A stretch of DNA of 25,386 bases from Actinoalloteichus_B caeruleus (GCF_000718005.1 NZ_JODV01000030.1), one strand, 5' to 3'; positions 16,977 through 25,139 are shown, counted from the stretch's first letter. Made by a program: numbers and translations. The notes: generated from the letters alone by a model not told the origin.

Positions 16977-17504
16977 TCAGCCCGGGTAGCGTCCGACGGC
17001 GGCGTGCCGGGCCGCGGTGCGCAGCCGCCGCCACTCGCCGGCCGCCGTGCAGTCCCAGCACCACTCCTGCCCGTCGGGCCACCAGCCGCCGTTCCGGCAG
17101 GTCCGGCACCGCCGGAACTCCAACCGCACCCGCCGGGGCGCGGCCGGCGTGGCCGAGGACCGCCACCAGGCGCGGGACCACCAGGCTGCTAACCGGCCGG
17201 CCGTCCCGGTCTGCCCCTCCGCCCGGGGGGCGGGGACCTCGGCTGCCACCGGGGGCGGATACTGGCCCGCCAACCTGCGCAGCATGTCGAGGCTGTCCCG
17301 CGCTGAGCGCGCCAGCAGCGCCGCCGTGCGTTGGATCTCGTCGAGGGTGTCCGCAACCTCGTCGAAGCACTCCGCCCACCGCTCCCGGTAGGCCAGCTGC
17401 TCCTCGGCAGGCGCGTCCTTGGGTGGCAGGTGCTCCACGAAGGTGAGGAACAGGGCGCGCAGTTCCCGTTCCCAGGCGGGCACCTCCGGCTGGTCCTCGC
17501 TCAC
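16977..17504 (-). CDS. hypothetical protein with C-terminal CxxC...CxxC zinc ribbon
   Basis: 175 residues from a GTG whose last two bases overlap the upstream gene's stop (GTGA at 17501-17504), implying translational coupling. Residues about 12-80 are helical and heptad-like (FVEHLPP, then ERWAECFDEVADTLDEIQRTAALLARSARDSLD split over two turns). Residues about 130-155 hold a zinc ribbon, Cys133-x2-Cys136-x12-Cys149-x2-Cys152, in a Trp-rich context. I do not recognise a named family. It is the last gene of a three-gene overlapping operon whose first member resembles an AICE replication activator, so a role in element maintenance is possible. Confidence 0.75.
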   Translation of the reverse strand: MSEDQPEVPAWERELRALFLTFVEHLPPKDAPAEEQLAYRERWAECFDEVADTLDEIQRTAALLARSARDSLDMLRRLAGQYPPPVAAEVPAPRAEGQTGTAGRLAAWWSRAWWRSSATPAAPRRVRLEFRRCRTCRNGGWWPDGQEWCWDCTAAGEWRRLRTAARHAAVGRYPG

Positions 17505-17869
17505 CGGTGGCACTCCCCCGCGTCGGTGGGCTCGGGGCCCCGCCAGTGGTGCGCCCCACCTGGGGGGTCCTCGGGTGGGGTGGCGGGCAGGTAACCGGCC
17601 AGCGCGGTCCGGGCGGAGTCCACGTCGAGCAGACCGTGGGTGTGCCGAGGCTGGGAACGCAGCCAGGCCAGCGCCCGAGCCGCTTCCCCGGAGAGTTCGG
17701 ACAGGAACCGGTCGAGGTGTTCCCGGTCCTGGCCGTCCTGGTGGAACCGGACCTGGACGCACAGGCTTCCCAGGTCCACCATCAGCATCGGCCCGGTGCC
17801 GGGCATCTCCACCGTGAACAACGCCCCCGCTCCCTGCGCTGGGGCCGCCACCACCTGGGGGACCATCAT
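17501..17869 (-). CDS. hypothetical protein, middle gene of the Pra-like operon
   Basis: 122 residues. The start ATG at 17869 overlaps the upstream stop as ATGA, and a second ATG follows immediately. The body has a small beta region (GPMLMVDLGSLCVQVRF) then a helix (REHLDRFLSELSGEAARALAWL) and a polar Pro/Gly-rich tail. No catalytic motif, signal peptide or membrane segment is visible. The family is unknown to me. The tight 4-bp overlaps on both sides argue that it is real and works with its two neighbours. Confidence 0.7.
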   Translation of the reverse strand: MMVPQVVAAPAQGAGALFTVEMPGTGPMLMVDLGSLCVQVRFHQDGQDREHLDRFLSELSGEAARALAWLRSQPRHTHGLLDVDSARTALAGYLPATPPEDPPGGAHHWRGPEPTDAGECHR

Positions 17870-18237
17870 GGTGTGTCCCCCTCACCGGTCGGCCGTGGTA
17901 GACCCCGGGTCTGTGGCCACGCTCGACACCGCTGCCCTCGTCCCGCCGCCGGCGGGCCGCACTGCCCGCTGTCGTTCCGGGGAGCCGCGGTCAGCCCCTC
18001 GAAGACCACTGGTCGCAGGTTGGTGCCGGGCAGCGCCTCCGCCGCCTGGTCGATCACCGTCACCAACCACTGACAGTGTCCGGTGCCGGGGTCCAACTCG
18101 GGGACCCGAGCCGCACCCCGCGCCCGCTCCTCACGGCTCCGGGGCTCCATCACCCGCCCCACCCGCATCACCAGCGCACCGTGTGGGAACACCTCGTCAT
18201 GCCCGGCCCGAAGTCGGGCTCCACCACCGCTCGCCAT
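17866..18237 (-). CDS. Pra-like plasmid replication/excision activator homologue
   Basis: 123 residues. The core HDEVFPHGALVMRVGRV, a charged RS-containing stretch, then DPGTGHCQWLVTVID follows the layout of Pra-type proteins (replication, integration and excision activators of pSAM2-like elements): a V(F/V)FPxGA motif, an RS region, a D-x-TG-x(3)-W strand and a VxDAxxEA-like segment. The match is by eye and not proven. The C-terminus (residues 85-123) is polar and looks unrelated. The ATG is preceded by GAAAGGTG. It heads a three-gene operon joined by ATGA and GTGA overlaps and diverges from an XRE regulator, an arrangement suited to control of a mobile element. Confidence 0.6.
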   Translation of the reverse strand: MASGGGARLRAGHDEVFPHGALVMRVGRVMEPRSREERARGAARVPELDPGTGHCQWLVTVIDQAAEALPGTNLRPVVFEGLTAAPRNDSGQCGPPAAGRGQRCRAWPQTRGLPRPTGEGDTP

Positions 18238-18639
18238 GCGAACACCTTTCACTTCTGCACGGCAAATGCTCATTGCGTCAAAGTCCTCAGTTCCCGGGGA
18301 GGATCGGATTTGTGACCTCGAAGTTGCCGTCCAACTCGTCACGCCGAGCGGCGGACTGATCCGCGCCGCGTGCTTCGCGTTTCCTGCCGCCACACCCCAT
18401 CGCGATATGAGCGCGAGTCGTGAACAGCCGCCATACCAGCTATCCGGGTGGCGTCTACCGAACGTGCACCAGGACTCATAACCTCATCAGCTTCGTCCAT
18501 CCGGTCGTGGTTGCGCTGTGCCCGCTGCCCGCACCTGTCATCCATTCCAAGAGCTAGAATCGGCCTCAGCAGCACCACAGTCGACCGAATGCGTACCCGG
18601 CGCATGCGATGCGCATAGCCAGGTACGGGAGGTGCCAGC
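18238..18639. other. divergent regulatory region between Pra-like operon and XRE gene
   Basis: AT-richer than most of the window. Leftward, TTGACG (18289-18294 read on the minus strand) is a possible -35, but no good -10 follows. Rightward, TAGAAT at 18555-18560 is a convincing -10 hexamer about 80 bases before the XRE start. No small gene is supported here. Confidence 0.5.
18600..18614. promoter_or_regulatory. dyad in the XRE gene leader, candidate operator
   Basis: GCGCAT-GCG-ATGCGC is a perfect 6-3-6 inverted repeat between the candidate -10 box (18555-18560) and the ribosome binding site GGGAGGTG. It is well placed for autorepression by the XRE protein. Confidence 0.45.
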
Positions 18640-19839
18640 ATGGAACGGTTCGCAGGAGAACTCGCGCGGCTTCGGCGGCGTGCTGGTCTCAGCCAGGGAG
18701 AGCTCGCGAAAGCCGCGCACTGGAGCCAAAGCCAGGTCAGCCGTTGCGAGAACTCCAAAAGTCTTCCCGACGAAGGCATGATCGATCGCCTGGACACGAT
18801 CCTGGGCGCCGACGGCTCCCTGGCCGCCGCTGCCCGCGCGACGGGCCGTGCGGTCCTTCCTCCCACGGCTCCGTCGGCGCCGGGCCGCCCCTGGGGACTG
18901 AGCGACGTCGTGCGACGCCTTCACAACACCGATGTCGGTAGTCAGACGCTGGAGCAGATGCAACTCGTCACCGAGCAGCTCTGTTGCGAGTACGCCTGGC
19001 GGGGCGCCCGTGAACTGCACCGTGAGACCATGCAGTGGTTGGAGTACAGCGCCCAACTGCTCGAACGCCCCACGACGCTCAGGGAACATCGGGACATCCT
19101 GGTCAACGCTGGGTGGCTCACCCTGCTCCTTGGTTGCCTGGAATACGATCTCGGCAACATCAGACAAGCCGAACTCAGCCGCCTTGCCGCCCTACAGATA
19201 GGCAAGGAATCCGGACACGCCGAGATCGTGGGATGGACCTTCGAGTTGAGCGCATGGTTCGCGCTCACGCAGGGACGCCTACGCTCCGTCGCCCAGTACG
19301 CGGAGGCCGGCACCGCAGCAGCTCCCCATTCTTCGGTCGTCGTGCAGCTTGCCGCGCAATCGGCGAAGGCCCATGCCCGGATGGGGCAGCGGGATCGCGT
19401 ACATCGAACCCTGGACGGGGGGTACCGCCTTCTCACCCGGCACGATCACCCAAGCCGACCCGAGAACCATTTCGTCATCGACCCGACCAAGTGGGACTTC
19501 TACGCGATGGACTGCTACCGCCTGGTGGGCGATGATCGAAGGGCGACGGAGCACGCGCACGAAGTCATTCACCTGTCCCGAGCATCTGACGGAACCGAGA
19601 AAAGCCCCATGCGCGCGACCGAAGCCAGATTCACCCTCGGCATCTCCGCACTGCGAACCGGGGATATCGAATCAGCACTACCGTGGATCGAGGAAGCGAA
19701 GCAGGAAACTCGTCGATCTCAACTGCCGTTCGCCATGCTCGCCCAGGAGGCCATGCGGCAGGCACGTGAACTCTACCCCGGAGACCCAGCCGCACAACCC
19801 ATATTCGAGGCACTTCAGCTGTCGGCCCCAACTGAGTGA
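18640..19839 (+). CDS. XRE-family regulator with TPR-like C-terminal region
   Basis: 399 residues. Residues about 5-60 are a helix-turn-helix of the XRE/Cro type (LARLRRRAGLSQGELAKAAH, then SQSQVSRCENSKSLP). The rest (about 90-395) is all-helical with repeated Ala/Leu helix pairs typical of TPR-like sensor regions in actinomycete regulators. Such proteins often govern small integrative elements or signalling-peptide responses. The ATG follows GGGAGGTGCCAGC. It diverges from the Pra-like operon and is followed by a Nudix-type pseudogene, a combination seen in pSAM2-like AICEs. Base composition is visibly lower in GC than the sugar-locus genes, suggesting separate origin. Confidence 0.9.
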   Translation: MERFAGELARLRRRAGLSQGELAKAAHWSQSQVSRCENSKSLPDEGMIDRLDTILGADGSLAAAARATGRAVLPPTAPSAPGRPWGLSDVVRRLHNTDVGSQTLEQMQLVTEQLCCEYAWRGARELHRETMQWLEYSAQLLERPTTLREHRDILVNAGWLTLLLGCLEYDLGNIRQAELSRLAALQIGKESGHAEIVGWTFELSAWFALTQGRLRSVAQYAEAGTAAAPHSSVVVQLAAQSAKAHARMGQRDRVHRTLDGGYRLLTRHDHPSRPENHFVIDPTKWDFYAMDCYRLVGDDRRATEHAHEVIHLSRASDGTEKSPMRATEARFTLGISALRTGDIESALPWIEEAKQETRRSQLPFAMLAQEAMRQARELYPGDPAAQPIFEALQLSAPTE

Positions 19840-19970
19840 TCGATCTCGAACCGCCATCCCCCACTCGACCGCACGGCCGCTTCGGTCGAGGCGCCTGCCC
19901 GGCGCGGCACTGCCTGCCCAGGTTGCCCGCCGTTAACCCGGATTCGGAGACGACGTTCGCGCCCGAGATC

Positions 19971-20459
19971 ATGGTCGGCGCAGCCCACGAGAAACGAGCA
20001 CGGACGAAGGGAACGCAAGGGGCCGGACGGGACTACTACTACGACGAATCCGGCCCCGGGGCGAACAGCATCGCACCCGCCGTGACGGCAGTAGTTCGCA
20101 ACTGGTCAGGGCACTTTTTGATTATTCGTCGGACCGACAACGACCTGTACGCCATCCCCGGCGAAACACAGGGTATCGGTGAAACCATCTCCCAGACCGT
20201 CGTCAGGGAAGTCGAGGAGGAAACCGGAATCACCGTAGTCCCCAGGGCGGTTACCGGAATCTGTACGGACCCCAACCACGTAGTCTCCTACAGCAGCGAC
20301 GGCAGGTTCGTCAGGAATTCTCCATCCGCTTCCTTGCCGACCCGGTGTCTGGGAGCTTGCGGACCAGCAGTGAGAGCAAGGAGGTACTCTGGGCTTCCCG
20401 AGGAACTCATGACCCTCAACATCCACCCGGCGATCCGACTGCGCATCGACCATGCACTC
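19971..20459 (+). pseudogene. frameshifted Nudix hydrolase gene, truncated at 3' end
   Basis: The Nudix fold is readable from about RDYYYDESGPGANSI to IDHAL. The Nudix box (about 20158-20235) reads GETQGIGETISQ then TVVREVEEETGI. The catalytic REVEEE core is present, but the first box Gly is Glu and the residue three later is Gly where an acidic one is usual. Near 20301-20307 one base appears missing: the family-like sequence VRQEFSIRFLADP, then LRTSSESKEVLWASR, continues in another frame (20306-20401). Near 20400 two bases appear missing and the original frame resumes with EELMTLNIHPAIRLRIDHAL. No normal stop follows; the similarity ends where it abuts an inverted XRE remnant at about 20459. 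The start is uncertain: the ATG at 19971 lacks a clear ribosome binding site. The pSAM2 immunity factor Pif is a Nudix protein, so this may be a relic of such a factor. Confidence 0.7.
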
Positions 20460-20598
20460 GGACCCCACGCTCGATCTTGCTCAACCAGTCCTCGGATCGG
20501 CCCATCATGCCCGCCGGGGCCACCTGGGCGAGGCCCCGCCGGCGCCGGTAGAAGGCCACTCGTTCCCCGATGCTCAGTGGGTCGCCAGCACCGCGCAT
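20416..20598 (-). pseudogene. truncated XRE-family regulator gene
   Basis: From an ATG at 20598 the frame encodes an N-terminal XRE helix-turn-helix: LSIGERVAFYRRRRGLAQ, then MMGRSEDWLSKIERGVR. Family likeness stops after GVR (about 20460), and the remaining 14 codons run into sequence that belongs to the Nudix gene on the other strand. A full-length regulator would continue for hundreds of residues. TAGTCT, 7 bases before the ATG, could be the -10 of a leaderless transcript, so a 60-residue peptide might still be made. Confidence 0.65.
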
Positions 20599-20773
20599 GA
20601 CCACGAGACTAGCGTCCTCAGCGGACGGGGTGCCCGCCACGAGCGTTCGACGACGCACTCCCATCCAGGTACGCCAACCATCGGCCACCTTCCACAGGGA
20701 ATCCCGAGGCGGGTGCGTACACACCCGGGTCGGGGCAGCGGGCGGACCAGCGGTCCGGTCAGTGGCGGGTCCC

Positions 20774-20788
20774 GCGGTGGATCACCGC
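20774..20788 (-). terminator. possible terminator of the TetR-monooxygenase operon
   Basis: GCGGTG-GAT-CACCGC (arms 20774-20779 and 20783-20788) lies 45 bases beyond the monooxygenase stop. The stem is short and there is no U-tract. Apart from it, the stretch 20599-20832 holds no supported gene. Confidence 0.35.
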
Positions 20789-20832
20789 CACCGACCGTGG
20801 ACGGCCCTCCTCCGACTGCCTCCTCGTCGGGT

Positions 20833-22146
20833 TCACGCCGGCGAGGCGAGTTCCCAGGGCCGGGGGTGGCTGACGTCGGCATCGGAGGACCCGAAGGAGT
20901 GCCGCCGCAGCGGGGTGACGTACCGGCAGAGCCGCATCCAGGTGCGGCTGACGATGGTGTCCAGGGTTCCGCCCGCGACCATCTGGTCCCGCACCGCGAG
21001 CGCGTCCCGCACGGCCGCGTAGCCGTGTTCGCGGAGGTCCCGTTCGTAGGTGCGGACGGAGTCGAGGATCCCGTCGCCGCTCGTCGTGGCCAGCAGCTGG
21101 GTCAGGCGGCGGGCGTCCCGCAGCGCGGCGTTGCCGCCGAGGCCGCCGGTGGCGGGGACGGCGTGGATGGCGTCGCCGAGCAGGGTCACCCGGCTGGATG
21201 GCCAGGGCGGTAGCTGCGGCGCCACCCGGAAGACGCTGACGCCCCGGCTGTCGTCCTCGGACTCGTCGATCATGCGGCGGACCACCGGGTGCCAGTCGGC
21301 GACGAGTCCGGCCGCGACCTCGCGCAGGCGGTCCGGCCCGAAGTCCCCGATGTCGGGGGGCAGGTGGTCGGGGGCGGACACCAACGCGGTCAGCAGGTAG
21401 GGCTGGTCGATCGGTGGCGGCGTCCGCCCGGTGACCTCGGCGAGGACCCGCTCCGCGCCGGGGGGCGGCTGGTAGGCGGCGGTGAACAGCGAGTAGGGGC
21501 CGTCCCCGGTCACCAGGTTCATCCCCTGCCGGAACCGGCCGGGCACCCACCCCCGGCCGTCGGTGAGCACCAGCTTGTTGGCGAGCCCGACGACTCCGGC
21601 GGCCACCGGTTCCCCGTGCGGCAGGTACTGCCGACGCACCCGGGAGCCGGTGCCGTCCGCGCCCACGAGGAGGTCTCCGGTGGCCGAAGAGCCGTCGGCG
21701 AAGTGGGCGACGACGCGGCCGTCGTCGGTGACCTCGTACCGCTCGAACTCGGCGCCGAAGTGGACGACGTCCTCGATGCCGGCGAGCAGGAGTCGCCGCA
21801 GCGCGCGGCGGTCGACGGCGTAGTGCCCTTCGGCCGGGTCGTCGGCCCGGGGGTGGGAGATCTCCTCCTCGACGACGAGGAGTTCGGTGAGCCGCTCGGT
21901 GAGGAAACCGAAGTCCCCGCCCGGTGCGGCCAGGTCGAGGAAGGCCCGCCACAGCCTGTCCGGGAGGCAGGCGCGGAGTGATCTCGCTCCCGCCGGGTCG
22001 ATGTGGATGCGGTACCCCTCCCACCGGCCGGCCGGGTGGGTGTCGCGTTCGTGGACGGTGACCGGGACGCCGGCCGCGCGGAGCCCCTGCGCCAGGCAGA
22101 GGCCACCGATGCCACCGCCGATGACCAGGACGTGGGGTGCGTTCAT
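20833..22146 (-). CDS. FAD-dependent monooxygenase (aromatic hydroxylase type)
   Basis: 437 residues, group A flavoprotein monooxygenase size. Residues 5-35 carry the Rossmann dinucleotide motif (HVLVIGGGIGGLCLAQGL, ending VTVHERD). The DG motif appears in DLLVGADGTGSRVRRQYLP and the GD motif in RVTLLGDAIHAVPATGG, which together bind FAD and NAD(P)H. These enzymes hydroxylate or epoxidise aromatic or polyketide substrates, or inactivate antibiotics such as tetracyclines and rifamycins; the substrate here is unknown. The ATG is preceded by GGAAGGAGGGAACAGGTC and overlaps the TetR stop codon by ATGA, so it is co-translated with its likely regulator. A P450 gene diverges from the operon. Confidence 0.93.
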   Translation of the reverse strand: MNAPHVLVIGGGIGGLCLAQGLRAAGVPVTVHERDTHPAGRWEGYRIHIDPAGARSLRACLPDRLWRAFLDLAAPGGDFGFLTERLTELLVVEEEISHPRADDPAEGHYAVDRRALRRLLLAGIEDVVHFGAEFERYEVTDDGRVVAHFADGSSATGDLLVGADGTGSRVRRQYLPHGEPVAAGVVGLANKLVLTDGRGWVPGRFRQGMNLVTGDGPYSLFTAAYQPPPGAERVLAEVTGRTPPPIDQPYLLTALVSAPDHLPPDIGDFGPDRLREVAAGLVADWHPVVRRMIDESEDDSRGVSVFRVAPQLPPWPSSRVTLLGDAIHAVPATGGLGGNAALRDARRLTQLLATTSGDGILDSVRTYERDLREHGYAAVRDALAVRDQMVAGGTLDTIVSRTWMRLCRYVTPLRRHSFGSSDADVSHPRPWELASPA

Positions 22147-22709
22147 GACCTGTTCCCTCCTTCCGGAGCGGGTGGCGCGGTGAGCAGCGTGGCCAGGGGG
22201 TCGAGGACGGCGGGGGCGAGTTCGGGGGTGAGCCGAACGCCCTTGACCGCGGCGATCACCAGTTCGACGGCCTCCGCCACGGGAAGACCGGCGCGGGGCA
22301 GGTCGGTGAGGAGGGCGGACAGGGCCTGCCGCCACCCGGCCTCGTGCCGTTCCACCTCGCGCCGCACCTCGGGGTCGCGGCGGCCTCGCAGGTCGAGTTC
22401 GGCGCTGACCGTGAGCAGTTCCGGTTCCGTGCGCATCATCGCCAGCAGGGCGTCGAGGTGTGCGATGAGCGCGGCGGGCGGTTCGAGGTCCCACGGCGGC
22501 GCGGTGGTGGCCAGCCGGCTGGTCGTGTACTCGGCGACGGCTCCGATGAGCGCGTCCTTGGTCGCGAAGTAGTGGTGCAGGGTCGACTGGTCGAGGCCGA
22601 CGTCGGCGGCGACGCGGCGCAGCCGGAGTCCCTCGAAGCCGACGTCGGCGACCACGCGGAACGCGGCCCGGACGACCTCACCCGCCCGCCCACTGTTTCC
22701 ATCAATCAC
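22143..22709 (-). CDS. TetR-family repressor, probable leaderless start
   Basis: 188 residues. The N-terminal helix-turn-helix reads AGEVVRAAFRVVADVGFEG, then LRLRRVAADVGLDQSTLHHYFATKDALIG. The rest is a helical ligand-binding domain. The best start is the GTG at 22709 (V-I-D-G-N-S). There is no ribosome binding site before it, but TACAGT (22722-22717 on the minus strand) lies 7 bases upstream as a -10 box, consistent with a leaderless mRNA. A 20-bp palindrome covers the start codon, a natural autorepression site. The gene overlaps the FAD monooxygenase by ATGA and diverges from a P450 300 bases away, so both are candidate targets. Confidence 0.9.
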   Translation of the reverse strand: MIDGNSGRAGEVVRAAFRVVADVGFEGLRLRRVAADVGLDQSTLHHYFATKDALIGAVAEYTTSRLATTAPPWDLEPPAALIAHLDALLAMMRTEPELLTVSAELDLRGRRDPEVRREVERHEAGWRQALSALLTDLPRAGLPVAEAVELVIAAVKGVRLTPELAPAVLDPLATLLTAPPAPEGGNRS

Positions 22710-22717
22710 TTGATGGA
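22698..22717. promoter_or_regulatory. 20-bp palindrome spanning the TetR start codon
   Basis: TCCATCAA (22698-22705) and TTGATGGA (22710-22717) are perfect reverse complements around a TCAC spacer. The GTG start (22709-22707) lies in the centre, and the predicted -10 box touches one edge. Size and symmetry fit a TetR operator. Confidence 0.7.
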
Positions 22718-23009
22718 CTGTAGTGCACTCGTCCGGCGTCCTTGATCGGGTGGGCTGAGGCCGGCCTGGTCGTCCGTCAACGGTCAGGCTCGGACCCGCG
22801 CGGCGAACCGCCGAGGGGCGACGAGCCGGCGGTTCCGGTGCGGGGACAAGCGGAAGCGCGGCGGAGGTGGCAGGACACATCGGACCGCCGCTGGCCGCCA
22901 ACACCCTGACAGAGCCTTCACAAGGAGTTCTCGGGGCATCACACTCGGTGTCACCTGTTCGGCTGGTGTGGCCGGGCAGGTCATCCCCCGAGAGTCCTCT
23001 GGAGACCAC
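22718..23009. other. divergent intergenic region between TetR and P450 genes
   Basis: No gene is supported. The promoter side of the TetR gene is at the left. Near the right, the stretch ACACTCGGTGT (22941-22951) is a short 4-3-4 dyad, and GGAG at 23001-23004 is the P450 ribosome binding site. The 20-bp TetR palindrome does not recur in this gap. Confidence 0.5.
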
Positions 23010-24290
23010 ATGGGTCAGCACCTCGACGCTGTCACGCTCGATCCGACCGGGCGGGACGTGTACGCGGAGATCGAGAAGCTGCGGGGCCGGGGCCCGGCGG
23101 TCCCGGTCGTCCTGCCCGGTGCGGTACGGGCCTGGTCCGTGACCGGTCACGAGCACGTGCGTGCCCTGTTGGCCGACCCCCGTGTCTCCAAGGACCCGCA
23201 CCAGCACTGGCGGGACTGGCGGGAAGGTCGAGTGCCCCGGGACTGGCCGCTGGCCAACTTCGTGTCGCTGCGGAACATGTTCACCGCCTACGGCCCCGAG
23301 CACGGGCGGCTGCGGCGGATCGTCAGCGCGGCCTTCCTGCCCCGTCGGGTCCAGGCGCTGCGCCCTCGGGTGGAGCAGGTCACGGCGGACCTGATCGTGC
23401 GCCTGGCCGCCAAACCCGCCTCCGAGGTGGTGGACCTGCGCGCGGAACTGGCCAGCCCGCTGCCGATCTCCGTGATCGCCCAGCTCTTCGGCCTGCGCCG
23501 CGCGGGGTGGACCACGTTGCGGGAGTGCGTGGACAACCTCTTCCAGACGACGGTGTCATCCGAGCACGCCGCGCGGGACCGCGCGCGGCTCGACGTGTTG
23601 TTGCGGGAGATGGTCGAGGAGAAGCGCCGCGAACCCGCCGACGACCTCACCAGCACCCTGCTGCACGGCGCGCCGGCCGAGGGCGACCAGCCCCTCAGTG
23701 ACGAGGAGCTGCACGACACCCTGTTGTTGATGCTCGGCGCCGGGTTCGAGACGACGCTCAACCTGGTGCACAACCTGGTGCTGGCGCTGTTGACCCACCC
23801 CGAGCAGCGGGAGTTGGTGCGGGTGGGGGTCGCGTCGTGGTCGGATGCGGTGGAGGAGGCGTTGCGGTGGGCGCCACCGGTGCCGCACGTGCTGTTGCGG
23901 TACGCGGTGACCGACCTGGACGTGGGGGGCACCGTCATCCCGGAGGGGGACGCGATCATGGTGTCCTACGGCGGAGCGGGCCGTGACCCCGACCAGCACG
24001 GGGATCGTCCCGACGTGTTCGACGTGCTCCGCCCCAGCCGTCGCGGGCACCTGTCGTTCGGGCACGGTGCCCACTTCTGCGTGGGTGCTCCGCTGGCCAG
24101 GATGGAAGCGGAGCTCGCGGTGTCCGCGTTGTTCGACAGGTTTCCCGGCATCGCGCTGGCCCAGCCGGCGGCGGCGCTCCCGCCGCTCGGGACGTTCCTG
24201 GTGAGCGGGCACGCGGCGTTGCCGGTGTTCCTGCACCCGGCGGGCGGCTTCGGCCGTCCGCTCCCGCCGCTCGGGCCCGTCCGCCCGTGA
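23010..24290 (+). CDS. cytochrome P450
   Basis: 426 residues, a soluble bacterial class I P450 needing separate ferredoxin and reductase partners, neither of which is seen nearby. The I-helix oxygen-activation motif is AGFET (244-248). The ExxR motif is Glu283-Ala-Leu-Arg286. The heme loop FGHGAHFCVG places the thiolate at Cys357. The usual ANRDP stretch reads GAGRDP. The ATG follows GGAGACCAC. It diverges from a TetR-FAD monooxygenase operon, suggesting an oxidative tailoring or detoxification cassette. The CYP family and substrate are not assignable from sequence alone. The gene ends 38 bases before the convergent second TetR gene. Confidence 0.96.
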   Translation: MGQHLDAVTLDPTGRDVYAEIEKLRGRGPAVPVVLPGAVRAWSVTGHEHVRALLADPRVSKDPHQHWRDWREGRVPRDWPLANFVSLRNMFTAYGPEHGRLRRIVSAAFLPRRVQALRPRVEQVTADLIVRLAAKPASEVVDLRAELASPLPISVIAQLFGLRRAGWTTLRECVDNLFQTTVSSEHAARDRARLDVLLREMVEEKRREPADDLTSTLLHGAPAEGDQPLSDEELHDTLLLMLGAGFETTLNLVHNLVLALLTHPEQRELVRVGVASWSDAVEEALRWAPPVPHVLLRYAVTDLDVGGTVIPEGDAIMVSYGGAGRDPDQHGDRPDVFDVLRPSRRGHLSFGHGAHFCVGAPLARMEAELAVSALFDRFPGIALAQPAAALPPLGTFLVSGHAALPVFLHPAGGFGRPLPPLGPVRP

Positions 24291-24328
24291 CCCCGGCGGG
24301 CGGAAGCGCGGCTCAGGGGCCGTGACGG

Positions 24329-24988
24329 TCACCCCGCCTGGCCGGGACGGCCCGTTCCGAGTGCGCTGGCGGGCGGGTCGGCGGCACCCTGCGGTGTCCC
24401 CTCCGGGGTGGGTAGCGCGGTGCCTCCGGGACGGAGACCGTCGAGGAGCAGGGCGAGGGAGCGGGCACGGTCCACTCCGGCGCCGTCCTGGTCGTGCGCG
24501 GTCGCCAGCGTCATCACCAGGATCGCGGCGAGGTCGCGGAGGACCGCGTCCGGTCGTACCTCCCCGGCGTGCTGCGCCGCCACCAGCACCGCGCGCAGGT
24601 CACCCAGGTGGTTCTCGACCAGGTCGAGGTCGATGGCCCCTCGGTCGCGGGCGGCGTGGACCAGCGCGGGGCGGGCGACGAGTCGTTCGACCGCCTCGAC
24701 GATCGCCGCCCTCAGGGCCGGGCCGGGGTTGGAGGCGGTCGCCGCGACCGCCGCGAGCGGCCAGACCTCGTCGGCGAGGAGGACCCGGAACGCGGCGCGG
24801 ACCAGTCCCCCGCGCCCGCCGAAGAGCCGGTACACGGTGGCGACGCCGACGCCGGCCCTGGCGGCCACGTCCTCCAGTCGGAGGTCGGTGGGCCCGCCGG
24901 CCGGCAGTTCGGAGAAGGCCGCGAGGGCGGCCCTGGAGATCCTCTCCCTGTTGCGCCGAGCGTCGGCGCGTCGGGGTGTCTCGCGCAT
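24329..24988 (-). CDS. TetR/AcrR-family repressor
   Basis: 219 residues from the ATG at 24988; a TTG four codons upstream (25000) is an alternative, and neither has a good ribosome binding site. The helix-turn-helix reads RRNRERISRAALAAFSE, then DLRLEDVAARAGVGVATVYRLFGGRGGL. The C-terminal region (about 75-200) is a helical effector domain. The tail is polar (ALPTPEGTPQGAADPP). It converges with the intact P450 and lies on the same strand as the P450 remnant at the right edge, which it may once have controlled together with genes outside the window. Confidence 0.9.
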   Translation of the reverse strand: MRETPRRADARRNRERISRAALAAFSELPAGGPTDLRLEDVAARAGVGVATVYRLFGGRGGLVRAAFRVLLADEVWPLAAVAATASNPGPALRAAIVEAVERLVARPALVHAARDRGAIDLDLVENHLGDLRAVLVAAQHAGEVRPDAVLRDLAAILVMTLATAHDQDGAGVDRARSLALLLDGLRPGGTALPTPEGTPQGAADPPASALGTGRPGQAG

Positions 24989-25139
24989 CAGCGCATTCAA
25001 CAGGACGGATGTCGCAGGGCGTGCCGCTCGGCGAGCACGGTCACCCGGGCCGGTCGCCGGTTCCGCCCGTCAGGGGCGTGGCGGACCGACGGCGGTCCCG
25101 GTCGGCTTGGAGGTCGTCCCGCCCCGGGGGGTCACGGGT

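Noticed and set aside
13873..17559. A 1228-codon minus-strand frame opposite the rhamnogalacturonan lyase
   Set aside because: It is antisense to a clear PL11 enzyme and is Arg/Pro/Val-rich without motifs, the usual high-GC shadow.
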